Source of the DNA: Puccinellia tenuiflora
Taxonomy: Eukaryota > Streptophyta > Magnoliopsida > Poales > Poaceae
Direction: 5' to 3'
Assembly: GCA_012064385.1 (NCBI GenBank)
Contig: QRDG01000415.1
Location: 2,841,931-2,905,930, forward strand
DNA length: 64,000 bases
Part shown: piece by piece, positions 10,799 to 22,165 of the stretch
Numbering within the stretch: the stretch's first letter is position 1
Layout: every line of letters begins with the position of its first letter
Made by a program: the position numbers and the translations under genes
Notes under the pieces: model-generated
Seen by the model: the letters and a program-made list of their open reading frames with translations, nothing else
Databases searched by the model: none
What the model was told of the DNA's origin: nothing

Positions 10799-11366
10799 TG
10801 TAAGAATTCCAGCACGTATTTGTCTAACCCTTGTTCCTCGATCCTTTTCCGTGGTGCCGCTCGCAATGATCAATTGAGGCCAAGGGTTAGGGACTATTTA
10901 TACAGTGCTAATTCCAGTTTGAATCAAACTATTAAGTTGCAGATAAATTCCAGATGGACTGTTTAAACCAAGACTCCTAGCTAACCAAACCAACCACGAT
11001 CATTAGTAGCATACAAGGAGTCTAATTATCTGCAAAGTCCCAATCACACACATGCGAGTTGTGTGCCGAATCAGAACTAATATTCAGATTCGCAAGCTTT
11101 ATCAATTCATGGAGCCAACTCATGAACAACTTGGTTATTCCAATATACATGTGCCCGGGCTATACATACAAAAGTATGACATATAATTCCAGTATTTAAA
11201 CAATACTGTAATTCCATATATATTGTACCGGCTTCCTCAAATAAATTCCATTTGAGTTAAGCAATATCCAATGCAAAGGTAATTTCCATATTGAGTATAT
11301 TTCCAGGATAAAATAATGTAGTATAAACTATAATGTTGCAAGCCACGTAAATTAATATTTCCTACA
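10799..11366 (-). repeat. Copia 5' LTR (right copy) with adjacent tRNA-Met primer site
   Basis: Promoter-bearing LTR for the minus-strand element. Immediately inside, at about 10786-10797, the minus strand reads TGGTATCAGAGC, the initiator Met-tRNA binding site. Confidence 0.95.
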
Positions 11367-11621
11367 TGCGTGTTGTTCATGCNCAGCTCGGCGGTAGTAG
11401 GATGCCACGGGGCCATCCACTGGTCTGACTGTCGGGAAGAGGCTGCGCAGCGCCGCGAGGTCCTCCTCCGCCGTGGACGACGGAGGCTCGGCCACCACCG
11501 AGATGGGTATGTTCATACGGAGCACGCTCCTTCCAGTCTTCAGAGTGCGGCCGCCGTGTGCAGATGTGATGGTCGCGGCGGCCACGAGGAAGAGGATCGC
11601 GAGCACTGTGAGACGAGACAT
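11352..11621 (-). CDS. small secreted peptide precursor, 3' end interrupted by Copia insertion
   Basis: Minus-strand frame with a signal peptide (residues 1-20, LTVLAILFLVAAATITSA) followed by HGGRTL and the stretch RSVLRMNIPISVVAEPPSS. That stretch is shared with the gene at 23647-23928 (21 of 29 residues from AHGGR onward). I do not recognise the family; it has the form of a plant peptide-hormone or small secreted protein precursor. Genuine gene sequence covers only 11372-11621: the last codons (CRKY and stop) come from the LTR. Before the insertion the frame would have continued into what is now 5564 downward, for 21 more codons to a TAA at 5501-5499, if the assembled frame is right. One base at 11383 is N, so residue 80 is unknown. 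A TATA-like TATTTATA lies about 110 bp upstream of the ATG. It may now be a pseudogene or encode a shortened peptide. Confidence 0.7.
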   Translation of the reverse strand: MSRLTVLAILFLVAAATITSAHGGRTLKTGRSVLRMNIPISVVAEPPSSTAEEDLAALRSLFPTVRPVDGPVASYYRRAXHEQHACRKY

Positions 11622-11739
11622 CGCTGGGCTTTGGGAGATTTCGGTTGTGTATTACCGTGAGTGATGAGCTTTTTAGAGAGAGGCAGAGAGAAGCTGCAGA
11701 CGGTGAGCTTGTGTACGCCATAACATGGATATAAATACA

Positions 11740-12610
11740 TGTCCCGGTGTTGTTTAAGAATCGAGAAACGGTACTAGGTTTTTATTTCGGGGATTAATAG
11801 AGCGCAGCATTTTAACTTCCCTAACTGCAACGTGGAATTGACTAGCACAAAATTTAACATAGGTCATTGATTAAGAAGAAAAAACGTGCTAGCTGTTTCT
11901 TTGTGAACTCACAGCTAACGGGAGAGAAGTTAATTTTGTCGCTGAAAGTAGCTGCCGAAAGATTGTACTGAACGTACGGTTTCCATTTTTTCTTTCTTGC
12001 CTACAATAACTAGTACAGAACCGACTCTTAAACATGGTCCAAATATAGCATCGATCGCACACGATTTGACAAACTGTGTTTCCGAGAGCGTTGGCGATTT
12101 CGGGTTCACGCTTTCCCTATCCGACGGCGGAGATCATCAAACCTTTCTGCTCTTTCTTTCCCTACTATACAGAGTGTAGAAATAATGGTTAGAAAGACCC
12201 CAGCTTTCGATCCCTGAGTGCTCGACACGATCCTTTTCCGATGAAACAAAATGGCAAAAGAGTTTCCAGCCAGCAGGCGCAGTCTCCTACAAGCAACTTC
12301 TCTTCCTCTTTCGAAAAGTAGCAAAGTGGAATTGAAAGGTGTTAATTTGTATATTATTCGTTGTACTTGCTTCACAAAATACCCCCTTTTGCATTTAAAA
12401 TAAAAATAAAAAACGTGTTTTTAAACAAAAAAATTGGAAACTGTTTTGACACTGTTGTTTGACGTGGTAAGGGGCACCATTGTGCCAAAAGTGAACCAAT
12501 TATCATCAAAAAAAAATTGGTACAACGCACACATTTTTTTTAAACCGTGTCTGATTAGCTCATACATTGCACCCTTTTATATAAAATTCATGCGCAAAGT
12601 TTCGTACCCT
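11740..12610. other. no recognisable gene
   Basis: AT-rich DNA upstream of the first peptide gene. It presumably includes that gene's upstream control region near 11740. No clear repeats or coding signatures. Confidence 0.45.
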
Positions 12611-12617
12611 TTTATTG

Positions 12618-13361
12618 GCTGGAGGAGCAGTCTCGTGGAAGAGTTCGAAGCAATCCATCATTGCTACTTCAACTATGGAAGCTGAGTTTGTGGCTTGTTT
12701 TGAGGCCACAATTCAAGCATTATGGTTACGGAATTTTGTCTCAAGATTTAGTCTTGTTGACATATAGAAAGGCCCTTGCGAATTTATTGTGATAATTCGG
12801 CGGCTGTTTTCTTTTCACAGAATGACAAGTATTCAAAGGGTGCGAAACACATGGATTTGAAGTTCTTGTCAGTCAAAGAGGAAGTGCAGAAAAGGAAGGT
12901 GTTTATCGAGCATATTGGTACAGAACTAATGGTAGCGGATCCGCTGACAAAAAGGTTTACCGCCCAAGACATTTAATGGACATGTCAGTAGGATGGGTAT
13001 CATTGATAAGTCCTTGTTAACCTGATGTGTATATACGTGTATATGTACAATTGTTGCTTGTAATTCGAACACCGTGAATTCAATAAAAGTTTTCCTTTGT
13101 GCTTCTTTTATTCTCATTGGGTTGTATACAATTATTGTTTTGGAGAATAATATTAAAGAATAAAATTTCTCTTAATAACTGAAATGTGATTTCAGTTATC
13201 GGTGATACGTGGAAGGAATCTTGTCGATAAAGACTTGCGACCGCCATAATCCCTACAACTTAGTTCATATCAACGATAGTTTGATAAATTCACAGTATAG
13301 TGTGCACTTAAAAGTTTTAAGTAGTGAATCGTCAAATCTTTACATCGGCCAAGTGTGAGAT
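12618..13361 (+). pseudogene. Copia RNase H remnant and 3' flank
   Basis: The plus strand reads an RNase H C-terminal fragment: GAVSWKSSKQSIIATSTMEA and then EFVACFEATIQALWLRN. After a stop and frame change near 12765-12775 it continues as LRIYCDNSAAVFFSQNDKYS, KGAKHMDLKFLSV and ADPLTKRF to a stop at 12974. About 390 bp of non-coding DNA follows, then a purine-rich tract (aagtgtgaga, 13351-13360) typical of the site before a Copia 3' LTR. The upstream domains are absent, so this is a truncated, decayed copy unrelated in detail to the young Copia element at 5570. Confidence 0.85.
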
Positions 13362-13985
13362 TGTAAGAATATTTATGTGGCCAATGTAAATTATAGAATG
13401 ATTTTAATTAAAGGTTCTAGTACGATGGTTGCTAGAAATAATAGATTAAAATCTGGGTTTTAATTCCCTCTTTTCTCCCTCTAATATAATCATATAAGAA
13501 GTTGTATGTATACGTGATGTGCATGGACAAAGCTGACAGATTGTTCAAATGTGCATGCAATAGCATCGATCGATCGGATGGATGCTTGAATTCTTGGACG
13601 TACGCGGCGACGTTTTGGCAAGGAGACGTGCTCATTACGTTTAAGCATGCATGCATGTGGCCTTGCAGTTATCGTTTGTGCCGTCGAGAGTCGCGTCTGT
13701 GTACGGACCGACGTGTCTGTATACAGAAACTGCTCTCTTGCATGCGTAACCGGTCGGATACGAGCAGATGCGTCGATTGGAAGCGCCGTGTCTGCTGGAA
13801 GCACCGACTTCCAGGCTTATAAAAGGGCTGCTGTCTTGGCCGCATAGAATGATTCTCACCCGCAACGATTTCCGTTGCTTTACGCGCAGCGACAGTTCTT
13901 CATCCATCGAAGGAACACTAATAGTTAGAGGTAGAGAGAAGAAGAAAGACATCATGTCCGTTACCAACATGGAGCAAGGTGAGTT
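13362..13985 (+). repeat. probable LTR of the Copia remnant, extent uncertain
   Basis: It starts TGTAAG directly after the purine tract at 13351-13360, as an LTR should. A TATA box (cttataaaag, 13818-13827) follows some 455 bp later, with a plausible transcript start region after it. I could not find a matching second LTR or a clean CA end, so the right boundary is a guess. A short ATG-led segment at 13954-13980 ends in a consensus donor (AAG/GTGAGT). Confidence 0.45.
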
Positions 13986-13989
13986 CATG

Positions 13990-14620
13990 ACTATATGTAG
14001 AAATCTCATATGCATGTTTGTTGAATCTAAGTGTTGCCAAGATTCTATAAATTATAGTTAAAGCTTACAGTTTCGTTCTACACTGCACACTTTTCATTTC
14101 AAAACCTGTGCAAAGCATCGCACAATTTATTTTACCTTTAGTGGGCGTGATTTGCTCCCCTGCATCATGTGCGATTATGGGTGCTCCTGTATGACGCTCT
14201 TAGCGACGCGAGCGTGTACTGCCGCCTGAAGCGGATCAAGACGGGCCGGCCCAATCACGTATGCATGTTCCGTTCCTTATAGCAAGATCGATCAATCGTT
14301 GAATCTACTAGCTAGCTCGGTCTTTTTTTTCCGTTTTTTCACCCAACTGCATGCAAAATTGCAACGTACGGATCTACTTAAGAAAATTAAGCTGGCTCAA
14401 GTTCCCATTCATCAATCAAAATAAAAAACGAAACAAAGCCCATATGAAATTGAGGCTTCAACAAAAATCTGACATACTATGTTATTGATGCTGATAAACA
14501 TCTGAGTTCCTTTGTGCTGTTTCAAAATGTCGTAAGCAAAATAAAAAAAGCATGTTTCGCACTGAAAAGGTAGGCTAGAACATATATTTTAAACTGAACC
14601 TTTTTCATTTAGAACATTGA
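13990..14620. other. no recognisable gene
   Basis: Mixed-composition DNA. A short GC-richer segment at 14160-14270 reads LYDALSDASVYCRLKRIKTG on the plus strand, which could be a captured exon piece, but nothing around it supports a gene. Confidence 0.4.
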
Positions 14621-14628
14621 CCTCAGTT

Positions 14629-15140
14629 GAACGGTTTTAAAAAGTGAATAGAAAAATGACAGTGAACGGAATTTATTTTTGCACGATTTTAAAAAGTAAA
14701 CAAAAAATAATGGTGAACGGAAATTATTTTGAACGATTTTAAAAGTAAACAGAAAAGGTCGGTGAACGAAATCTATTTTTTGAACGATTTAAAAGTGAAC
14801 AGAAAATTTATTGTGAACGAAATTTATTTTTGAACGATTTTAAAAGTGAACAGAAAATGACGGTGAACAGAAACTAGTTTGAACGATTTAAAAGTGAACA
14901 GGAAAAGACGGTGAAGAAAATAAATTTATTGTAAACGAAATTTATTTTTGAACGATTTTAAAAGTGAACAGAAAATGGCGGTGAACCGAATTTATTTTTG
15001 AAGGAATTAAAAGCGAACAGAAAATTTATTATGAGGGAAATTTATTTTTGAACGATTTTAAAAGTGAACAGAAAATGGCGGTGAACAGAAACTATTTTGA
15101 ACGATTTAAAAGTGAACAGGAAAGATCGGTTATGAAAATA
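14629..15140. repeat. minisatellite, about 50-bp unit, roughly ten copies
   Basis: The word acgattttaaaagtgaac recurs at about 14631, 14683, 14733, 14784, 14834, 14883, 14952, 15052 and 15101. Spacing is 49-52 bp except for one longer gap and a degenerate copy near 15001. Each unit continues with agaaaatgacggtgaac and a T-rich part. Copies diverge by point changes and short deletions. Confidence 0.85.
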
Positions 15141-15164
15141 AATTTCTCAAAATCATATACAAGT

Positions 15165-15580
15165 GACAAAAAAAGAAAACAAAAAAGAAACAAAAAATTT
15201 AACAAATTTGAACAATTTAAATAATTTCGTACTTTAAAAAATTCAAAATCAAAACAAAATTTGAATTTGAACAAATTCAAAATCTGAAGAAAAAGAAACT
15301 GAAAAATGAAAGAAACAAAAAAGAGAAAAGAAAAAAAAGCAAAATGAAAGAAACAAAAAAGAAACACAAAAAAGGAAAAAACGAAAAAAAAGAAACAAAA
15401 TTCAAATTTGAACAAAATTCAAAATCTGAACAAGAAAGGAAAATAAAAATAAAAATGGAAGAAACAAAAAGGAAAAGAAAAAGAAAAAGAAAAACCAAAA
15501 AAAGAAAAATGAAAGAAACATAAAAGAAAAGAAACATAAAAAAGAAAGAAACAAAAAAAGAAAAAGAAAAAAAAGCAAAC
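15165..15580. repeat. long A/G-rich tract (aaagaaac-like simple sequence)
   Basis: Over 400 bp of nearly pyrimidine-free plus strand built from AAAGAAAC, AAAAAGAAA and related words, directly adjoining the minisatellite. It yields spurious Phe-rich ORFs on the minus strand. The GC-rich block that follows (15590-15680, gggccg and ggccggccc) together with the tract and minisatellite probably belongs to one degenerate transposon, but no TIR or TSD was found. Confidence 0.75.
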
Positions 15581-15779
15581 TGGGCCGCTCCATTAGGGCG
15601 CGGGGTGCACAGGCCGGCCCATTTAAGCGCGCAGGGGGTGCGCGGCGCCAGCACCCCGCGCCGCAACGGGCGGCAAATAGGGTTTGCCTGCGATTATGTC
15701 GCATACAGATTTTGTTTTGTGCCATGTGTGATTGCCAACCCATCGCTACCTTTTTTTCGATGTCATGGGAAGGGGCAGG

Positions 15780-18600
15780 GCTTGCATTAATTACATGATA
15801 TCTAGTACCGAATTGTAAGCTAAAAGGGACTTGTATCCACGGTACTGCAGGGGTTGTTTACTCCAACTAGCAAGGTGGCCCTCGCAAATGCGCGAGCAGC
15901 ATATATAGTTTGTCGAAATGGTTAAGGTGATTATTTTTATCTTCCGTGCATATATTTTTCCTCCTATGTACACAACGCTTTAATGTCAAATGAACAACGT
16001 TTTAGACATGGTTACATTAACAAATATGTATCTTTGTCCTTTACTTTTAATACCATTATACTATAAAAAATAAAAGGGCCGGGGGAGTTCTTTTTAAAAT
16101 AACGTGATTATACCTCCAGAGGTGGACTTGAAAGGACACAGACAAAACTGACACATAATATACGTACATGCATGCCTGCTAGATTAGTTTTCTCGTGTTT
16201 GGTATCATAGGTATACGCATCTAAGTCGTTGTGTGCATATTAATAAAAAGCAATTCTCTTTGTAAAAAATATGCTTGCCCTAAAATTCTTTATTGCATAT
16301 ATAATTTGATCGATAATTTACCAACAAACAAATATTTTAACAGATAAATGACAAACATGCCTTCATGTCCTTGGTTCTGACAACCAATGCTCCTTTATGT
16401 ACTCGTCTGCCGGTGCTAATGTCCATTCCTAATAATTCGTTAGATACTTTTATTCCATCACCTCTTAGCATACATTTTTTATGGAACATTAGATGGTAAA
16501 ATTACACTGTCCATTGCCTAGTGTTTTTTATAGAACCAACCTTATATTTATTCATTGCATTGAATTAGTTTATACATGTATGACTATTAAAAAAATAGAT
16601 ATACATGTATGATAACATGTTTAAATCAGGTATCACATGTACATGGTAAGTCCAAAAAATAATTGACACCGACACCTACAATTTTTGTGTGTGTGATAAC
16701 TGACTATGTGCGACTACGATGAACTATATATATTATCTAAGTGATCTATTTACGGTATAGTTATGAACATATAGCAGATGACATCTGCTTATGAGCTGTT
16801 AGACCTAGGTAATGCAACTTGTGTAGGAATGATTACATAATTCTAATGATTATGATCTATTTAGTATAATAGCTAAGATCTAGTGGATGTGATTTGTTTT
16901 AGTAACGCTGTAGCCTGTAAAGATCTAATGAATGTATCCATCTAACTGATGTGATGTGCTTAGATACTAAGAGTTGTGATCTACTAATAAAAGGATGGTC
17001 GCTTTTCTTTTGAGAATCTCTAGTACACTTAACTCTATGAGTGAAGCGTACGTCTAGTAGACAATTGGTCGATTGCACGTGTTACAGATTGGTACGTTAA
17101 ATTTATTAAGCTTTACTACATCATTTCGGTTTCATGTGATTGTATCTTTATAAGAAAACTATCAAGGTTAAAAAATGAGCTAGCAAGCCATTAGTAAACT
17201 AATTGAAGATCGACACACCAAGCCGGTCATTTGGCTTGTTCATTACTCACTGTGGTTTGTATACCTGCATTAAGATTTCTTAACAAATTAGTCCATGACT
17301 TCCAATATTTTTTATTGTATTTAATTATAAATCAACATTTATACGGATCAATAAGAAGGATGTACCGGTGTGTGTGTGGGTGGAATATGTTCATGCAAGT
17401 CAACAAACATTTGAATTTTGCAAAAAAAATACTATTGTATACTCCGTATTATGTTGTGTAGTTCCTTAATTATCAGGCGACGTATAATTGGGTGATAACT
17501 TCACAGCGCATCTCTAATTCATCTAGTCGCTTACTACTAAATCATCGCTAAGCATGGCTGGACTCGTTACTTGATTAGCGTGATGAAACTTCATGGTAAT
17601 TTTTGGACTAGTTTTTATCTACAGATTAGCTAATTGCTTACGCCTAATGACCGGTCAGGACTAAGAAGTGGAAAATCTAGATTTAATCGTTCGTGAACAG
17701 ATTTTCCACATAACTCTAGATTTAAGTGGAAATTATGTTCATTAGTTGCAACATTTTTTTCCTAAGGATCCGGATATGCCAAAGCGAAACACCCTCCACA
17801 CATGATTGACTATGTCTAGAAAAATAAAAGCTCACTCAATGAATTTTTTGCTACCATGGTATGTGTTTCTTTTTAAAATATTCACCTTTATTTTACAATC
17901 ATAGATATATTTTTTCCTTACCATTTGTGTCATAGGGTTTTCAATTTTTGTTTCGAGGATTGGAGAAAGGATTTTTTCTAAAGATTCACCTTCTGCCATG
18001 ATTTTAAAACTAACTTTCTATTAGACTCAAATTTCTTTGAAAGTTTCTTTTGATGGTACACATTTTAATTCTGGAAAATTCAAGTCTATGTGTTTTTTAT
18101 TCCTATATTTCTTTTAATTTTTTTTTAGAATCAAAACTCTCTTAATTAATTGACGTTACATATTTTTACTTGATCGGACAATCTAGCTATTAAGGCATTA
18201 AAATGTGTTTCATGCAGGTGTTTTAAAGGGACGTACTTCTCAATCTCTAATACATGCCTTTGTAGGGGTAGACTCTGTTTAGGAAAGAAATATAAAAAAA
18301 TAGGGCTGGGCTAACTGGACACGTATCACATCCAAACTTCTTCCTGCTATTTAATCATCAAAATCTCAAAAAACAAAAATCATCAAAGGCACGACCGGCC
18401 GGCCGGCCGGACTCTTTCGTTGGTTCGTGTTTGTGCATGTCCGTACCGGGACATGTTTGGTACACACATTATTTTTTAATTAATGAAAAGGTAACGGATC
18501 TGATTATTTGCACATGTGGTACGTGGCCATGTATGATATTGTACGTGACAATTTTTGCGTAACACTAATATAGCATTTAATCCTAACCGTAGATTTTAGA
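15780..18600. other. AT-rich intergenic stretch, nothing recognised
   Basis: About 2.8 kb without gene-like ORFs. I saw no clear terminal repeats. A (ggcc)4-like palindromic run lies at 18396-18411. Confidence 0.5.
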
Positions 18601-18613
18601 TCTAAGCACTATA

Positions 18614-19757
18614 CACTAGTAGAAAAAGAGTCTTTCAGAAGGAGCTCTAAAGCCATTAGTCCCGGTTTAGACACAAACCGGGACCAATGACAGGCATTGG
18701 ACCCGGTTCGAGCTGTTAGGGCCCGGAATGCCAATGGTCCCGATTCGAATGGGGGTATTTGTCCCGGTTCGGGGCTGGAACCGGGACTAAAGGGGCGAGC
18801 ACCTTTAGTCCCGGTTCGGGGCACAAACCGGGACTAAAGGGTCTATCTTTAGTCCCGGTTTGAGACACCAACCGGGACTAAAGGTGACTAAAGGATCTAT
18901 CTTTAATCCCGGTTTGAGACATCAACCGGAACTAATTTTTTTTTCCGAATTCAACCAGCTATTTGAATTTTTTGGAATTTTGAAATTCAAAAAGATTCAA
19001 AATTCAGATTTTTCATTTTAAAAAAAAATTAGAAATATAAAAATTATATCATATTTGGATTCCTCATATTTTTCGATAATAATGGACATATTATTTGTTC
19101 AATTTCGATTTACAGATTAAAAGATATGAATTATACCATATTAAATGAATTAATGTCAAAAAAATAATAAAACACATTTTATTTTTATATTTATTCAATA
19201 TTATGATTACTTAGTCATTTTTGTATATTTAAATAATTATTTAGAATTCAAATTATAAAAATGCGTGACCCACATGATCCATGGGTTAATATGATTAATA
19301 GCATACTATAGACATAAGGTTACAAGTAGATTATAGGAAGGGGGATGGGAAGGAACCAGGATGTTAAGCGTGCTAGGGGTAGAGTAGGGTAGAGTAGTGT
19401 GAGGATGGGTGACCGACCGGAAAGTTTGACCAAACACTAAGTGTGATTAACAGGCTCCGGTGTGAGAGATTAACGAGTCCAACAATTCATAGATTGAAAA
19501 AAAATTCGAAAAAATAAAATCATTTTTTGAATTAAAGAAATAGAAAAAAATTAGTGAAATATCTGACGGGCCAATATACGAACCGGGACTAAAGTCCCTC
19601 CACCCTGCTGCCTCCGGACGTGCCACGTGCTGCCCCCATTAGTCCCGGTTCGTGTACCAACCGGGACTAGCATTAGTCCCGATTGGCTAGTCCCGGTTGG
19701 GGAACTGGGACTAATGGCCCAAACCAACCAGGACTAATGGGGTGTTTTCCACTAGTG
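18614..19757. mobile_element. non-autonomous CACTA element (1144 bp)
   Basis: It begins CACTAGTAGAAAAA and ends with the inverse CCACTAGTG. It is flanked by the 3-bp TSD ATA (18611-18613 and 19758-19760). Both ends carry many copies of the subterminal motif tagtcccggttc in direct and inverted orientation, as in Triticeae CACTA families, where transposase binds such repeats. No transposase is present; the interior is AT-rich and includes a 5S rRNA-like segment. Confidence 0.95.
19363..19425 (+). other. 5S rRNA-derived segment inside CACTA element
   Basis: The segment reads gttaagcgtgct, then agagtag (duplicated), then aggatgggtgacc and ggaaagt. It follows the 3' half of plant 5S rRNA, including the box A, intermediate element and box C of the internal promoter. 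The first part of 5S is missing, so it is not a gene. It was captured by, or gave rise to, the element's interior. Confidence 0.8.
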
Positions 19758-19759
19758 AT

Positions 19760-20114
19760 AATTAATTTAAATGATGTGGCTTAACGTGGTGGCTCTATTA
19801 GATAACCTCATTTTTCTTTTAGTATATAATAGATAGATGGGGTATGTTGTTTGTTCAACAATCTTAGATATTTATTGGGTTTAAGTGATTCTTATTGACT
19901 TAAGCTAATTTCCAGTCGGCCGGCGTCAGGATGTTGATGATCTATCTTCATTAGCCCGATCGATTCTCTAGCGATCTTTTGATCTCTTTGACTGTTACCT
20001 TTCATGTTCATGGGCTAATTTATCAATGATACACTTATACAACATATAGGATATACGAAACAAATATTTTTTTGCTCCTTTAACACCAAGAGAGTCAAGT
20101 CAAAAAAAAACACC

Positions 20115-20153
<39 letters not shown>

Positions 20154-20210
20154 ACCATGTGTCTCTGAAGCCTAGTGTCATTTTTTACATATGTTGATGG
20201 CCGACCCAAC
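19760..20210. other. AT-rich spacer with (AG)n microsatellite
   Basis: No gene. A perfect AG dinucleotide run of about 15 units lies at 20119-20149. Confidence 0.7.
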
Positions 20211-20254
20211 TGAATTTTGTTCTATATGAAAATTAAATTAAAAAATAATAGTTG

Positions 20255-20580
20255 GAACTAAAAATTTCAGCTGCAAAACTATTTGCAACCGAGATTTTTC
20301 CAGTTACGGCCCTGAAAAAACTCATTTGCAGCTCTGATGCAACGAGAAAAAAATCTCACTTTCAGCTCTACTAGCAACTGAAAAACTGTCTATGTGTACA
20401 ACTGAAGATGCAACCAACACACTTGTAGCTGAAAAAATGTCTACAACCGAAAGAATATATGTTACAACCCAACTCGCAACTGAATAAATCTCAGCTGCAA
20501 CTCCACTTGCAACTGAAAAATCTCAGTTGTACCTGAATTTTTTGAGTTGCAACCCTATGTCTCAGCTGCAACCCCAAAAT
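20255..20580. repeat. degenerate reiteration of gttgcaactga
   Basis: Roughly twelve diverged, direct and inverted copies of a word like gttgcaactgaaaaa or tttttcagttgcaac at 15-40 bp spacing. It resembles the interior of the element at 2857-3205. Ends are not defined. Confidence 0.6.
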
Positions 20581-20589
20581 AAAACAAGT

Positions 20590-21345
20590 CAACAATGTAA
20601 AAATGTGAAAAAAAATCATCTTTGTTCAATAAAATAAACATCTCTAGTTGGTTCTGCACAAAATGAAAGAATAAAAGACAAAAAAGACACATAAAAAAAT
20701 TAGTGTGTGACGAATCATAGTAAATAAAATCATGATAAAAAAGGGAACACAAGCAAATCGTTGTATTTCTAGTAAAAGACGTTCGTGTTCCCCCAGAATC
20801 CTGTTTCTTTTTACCTAGGCTGAATTCCCGGCCTGCCAGACCTGCAAGAACTAATGAAGGAAAAACTGGCACGAATCTCTGGTAAAATTTAACGGCTAGG
20901 CAGTCGGCTGAGATTTAACTAATTTTCAATTGATTGAGAATTACCAAGTCCGATATTTATTTATTCTATCTAATAACATATATTGCGGGCCCACTGGACC
21001 AAGTTGGACATTTTTCACTCTATGTACTAGAACGTTTCAACTTTTTCTATTCTGTTTTTGTGCATAAATTTTCCATTTACAATTTTTGGCCAGGCAAAAA
21101 GATCCTCAACGAGCCCATCGAAAGAGGCATCGAAGGGACTCAACAAGGCAGTTGTGTGTCGAGGCATCGAAGAGGGGATTGTCCCAAAATCCAAAGTAGA
21201 CTCCGATTCGATGCTTCTTCATTTCCTTTGGCATGCATGACCCGGACATATGAGTGGGTCATAGCCAAGTCTTGTCCAAAATGTATCCGCCGGCATACTC
21301 GGAATCTTGCGGCAGACATGAAGCACGTGGCTAGTCATGCTCGCA
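20590..21345. other. no recognisable gene
   Basis: AT-rich to 21080, then a stretch of about 270 bp with coding-like composition (near 21090-21400) that overlaps the inverted duplication. Open frames exist on both strands, but I recognise no domain. Confidence 0.4.
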
Positions 21346-21351
21346 GTAACA

Positions 21352-21981
21352 TAATTTCTCCTGATGTCCTCCATTCTCAAAACTCGGCACCGCTTGCTTG
21401 ATACCAAGTCCATGTGTAATCGTTCTTGCTCTTGTAACTCATCATCTCATTTTTTTCTTAGCATTGATCGACGGATGACCTCTATATGTTGTGAAGATAT
21501 AGTAGTGTAAAGCATTTACTTCAGACTATACAAGGATAACATGTAGCTTGAGCACGTATGAATGAAAGATATGTATATATTTTATTAAAGTATTTCCTTG
21601 CATCTGCTCTCAGTCTTAAGTATGCGATGGTCGAGGGGCACACTGACCCCATCTAGGCACCCACCTCCTGAACCTATTGTACTATCTTGACCAATCCAGC
21701 CTATATATATAAGCTACATGTGCTACTTACATAGTCTGAAATATATGTTTTACATTACTATATATTCCCAGCATATATTCTAAAAAAATAAGATAGATCA
21801 ATATAATGCTAGGAAAAAGGATACCCTCAACAAAAGATCTCAGCATATAGATGTTGTCCATTGATCAATGCAAACAAAAAGATAGATGATCAGTTACAAG
21901 AGCAGGAGCGTTTACACGCGTGGGCTTGGTATCAAGCAAGTTGTGACGAGTGTTGAGAATGGAGGACATCAGGAGAAATTA
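21352..21981. repeat. long inverted duplication (137-bp arms, 355-bp loop)
   Basis: Arm 1 is 21352-21488 and arm 2 is 21844-21981. In the outer 60 bp only about five positions differ; the inner part is more diverged but aligns to the word gcattgatc and on to catatag. A transcript through it would fold into a long hairpin. Neither arm ends in a recognisable TIR, and no TSD was found. Confidence 0.85.
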
Positions 21982-22165
21982 TTTTAGACCGCCCTGACTA
22001 ACTAGTAGGCAGTTGATTCCGAGAATGACTAACTAGTGCTGTTCAGCTATTGTAGCAAATTTATGTATCTCACGATATGGAAAATCCCAAGATACTGATC
22101 TCATAACTAATGGGGTGGTTCCCCATTTGTCTTCTAAAAATCTCATGCGTGAATCATCTTTATTA

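Larger units (their letters stand above)
5570..11366 (-). mobile_element. complete Ty1/Copia LTR retrotransposon (5797 bp), young
   Basis: LTRs at 5570-6138 (569 bp) and 10799-11366 (568 bp) begin TG and end CA and differ by one indel and one substitution by eye. 5-bp TSDs TGCGT flank the element. It is transcribed from the minus strand: the primer-binding site next to the right LTR reads TGGTATCAGAGC, complementary to initiator Met-tRNA, and a purine-rich tract (AAGTGGGAGA) abuts the left LTR. A TATA-like TATAAATA (minus) sits at 5666-5673 inside the LTR. Domain order gag-protease-integrase-reverse transcriptase-RNase H is Copia type. It inserted into the 3' end of a small peptide gene. A single-nucleotide frameshift separates gag-protease from the rest. 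Confidence 0.97.

Noticed and set aside
14629..15140. CRISPR-like array
   Set aside because: Repeats are contiguous 50-bp units without unique spacers, and the genome is a plant nuclear one.
15092..15743. Phe-rich minus-strand ORFs that look like membrane proteins
   Set aside because: They are translations of the A/G-rich simple-sequence tract; codons are TTT/TTC by composition only.
19363..19425. A functional 5S rRNA gene
   Set aside because: Only the 3' half is present, with changes and an internal duplication, and it lies inside a CACTA element.
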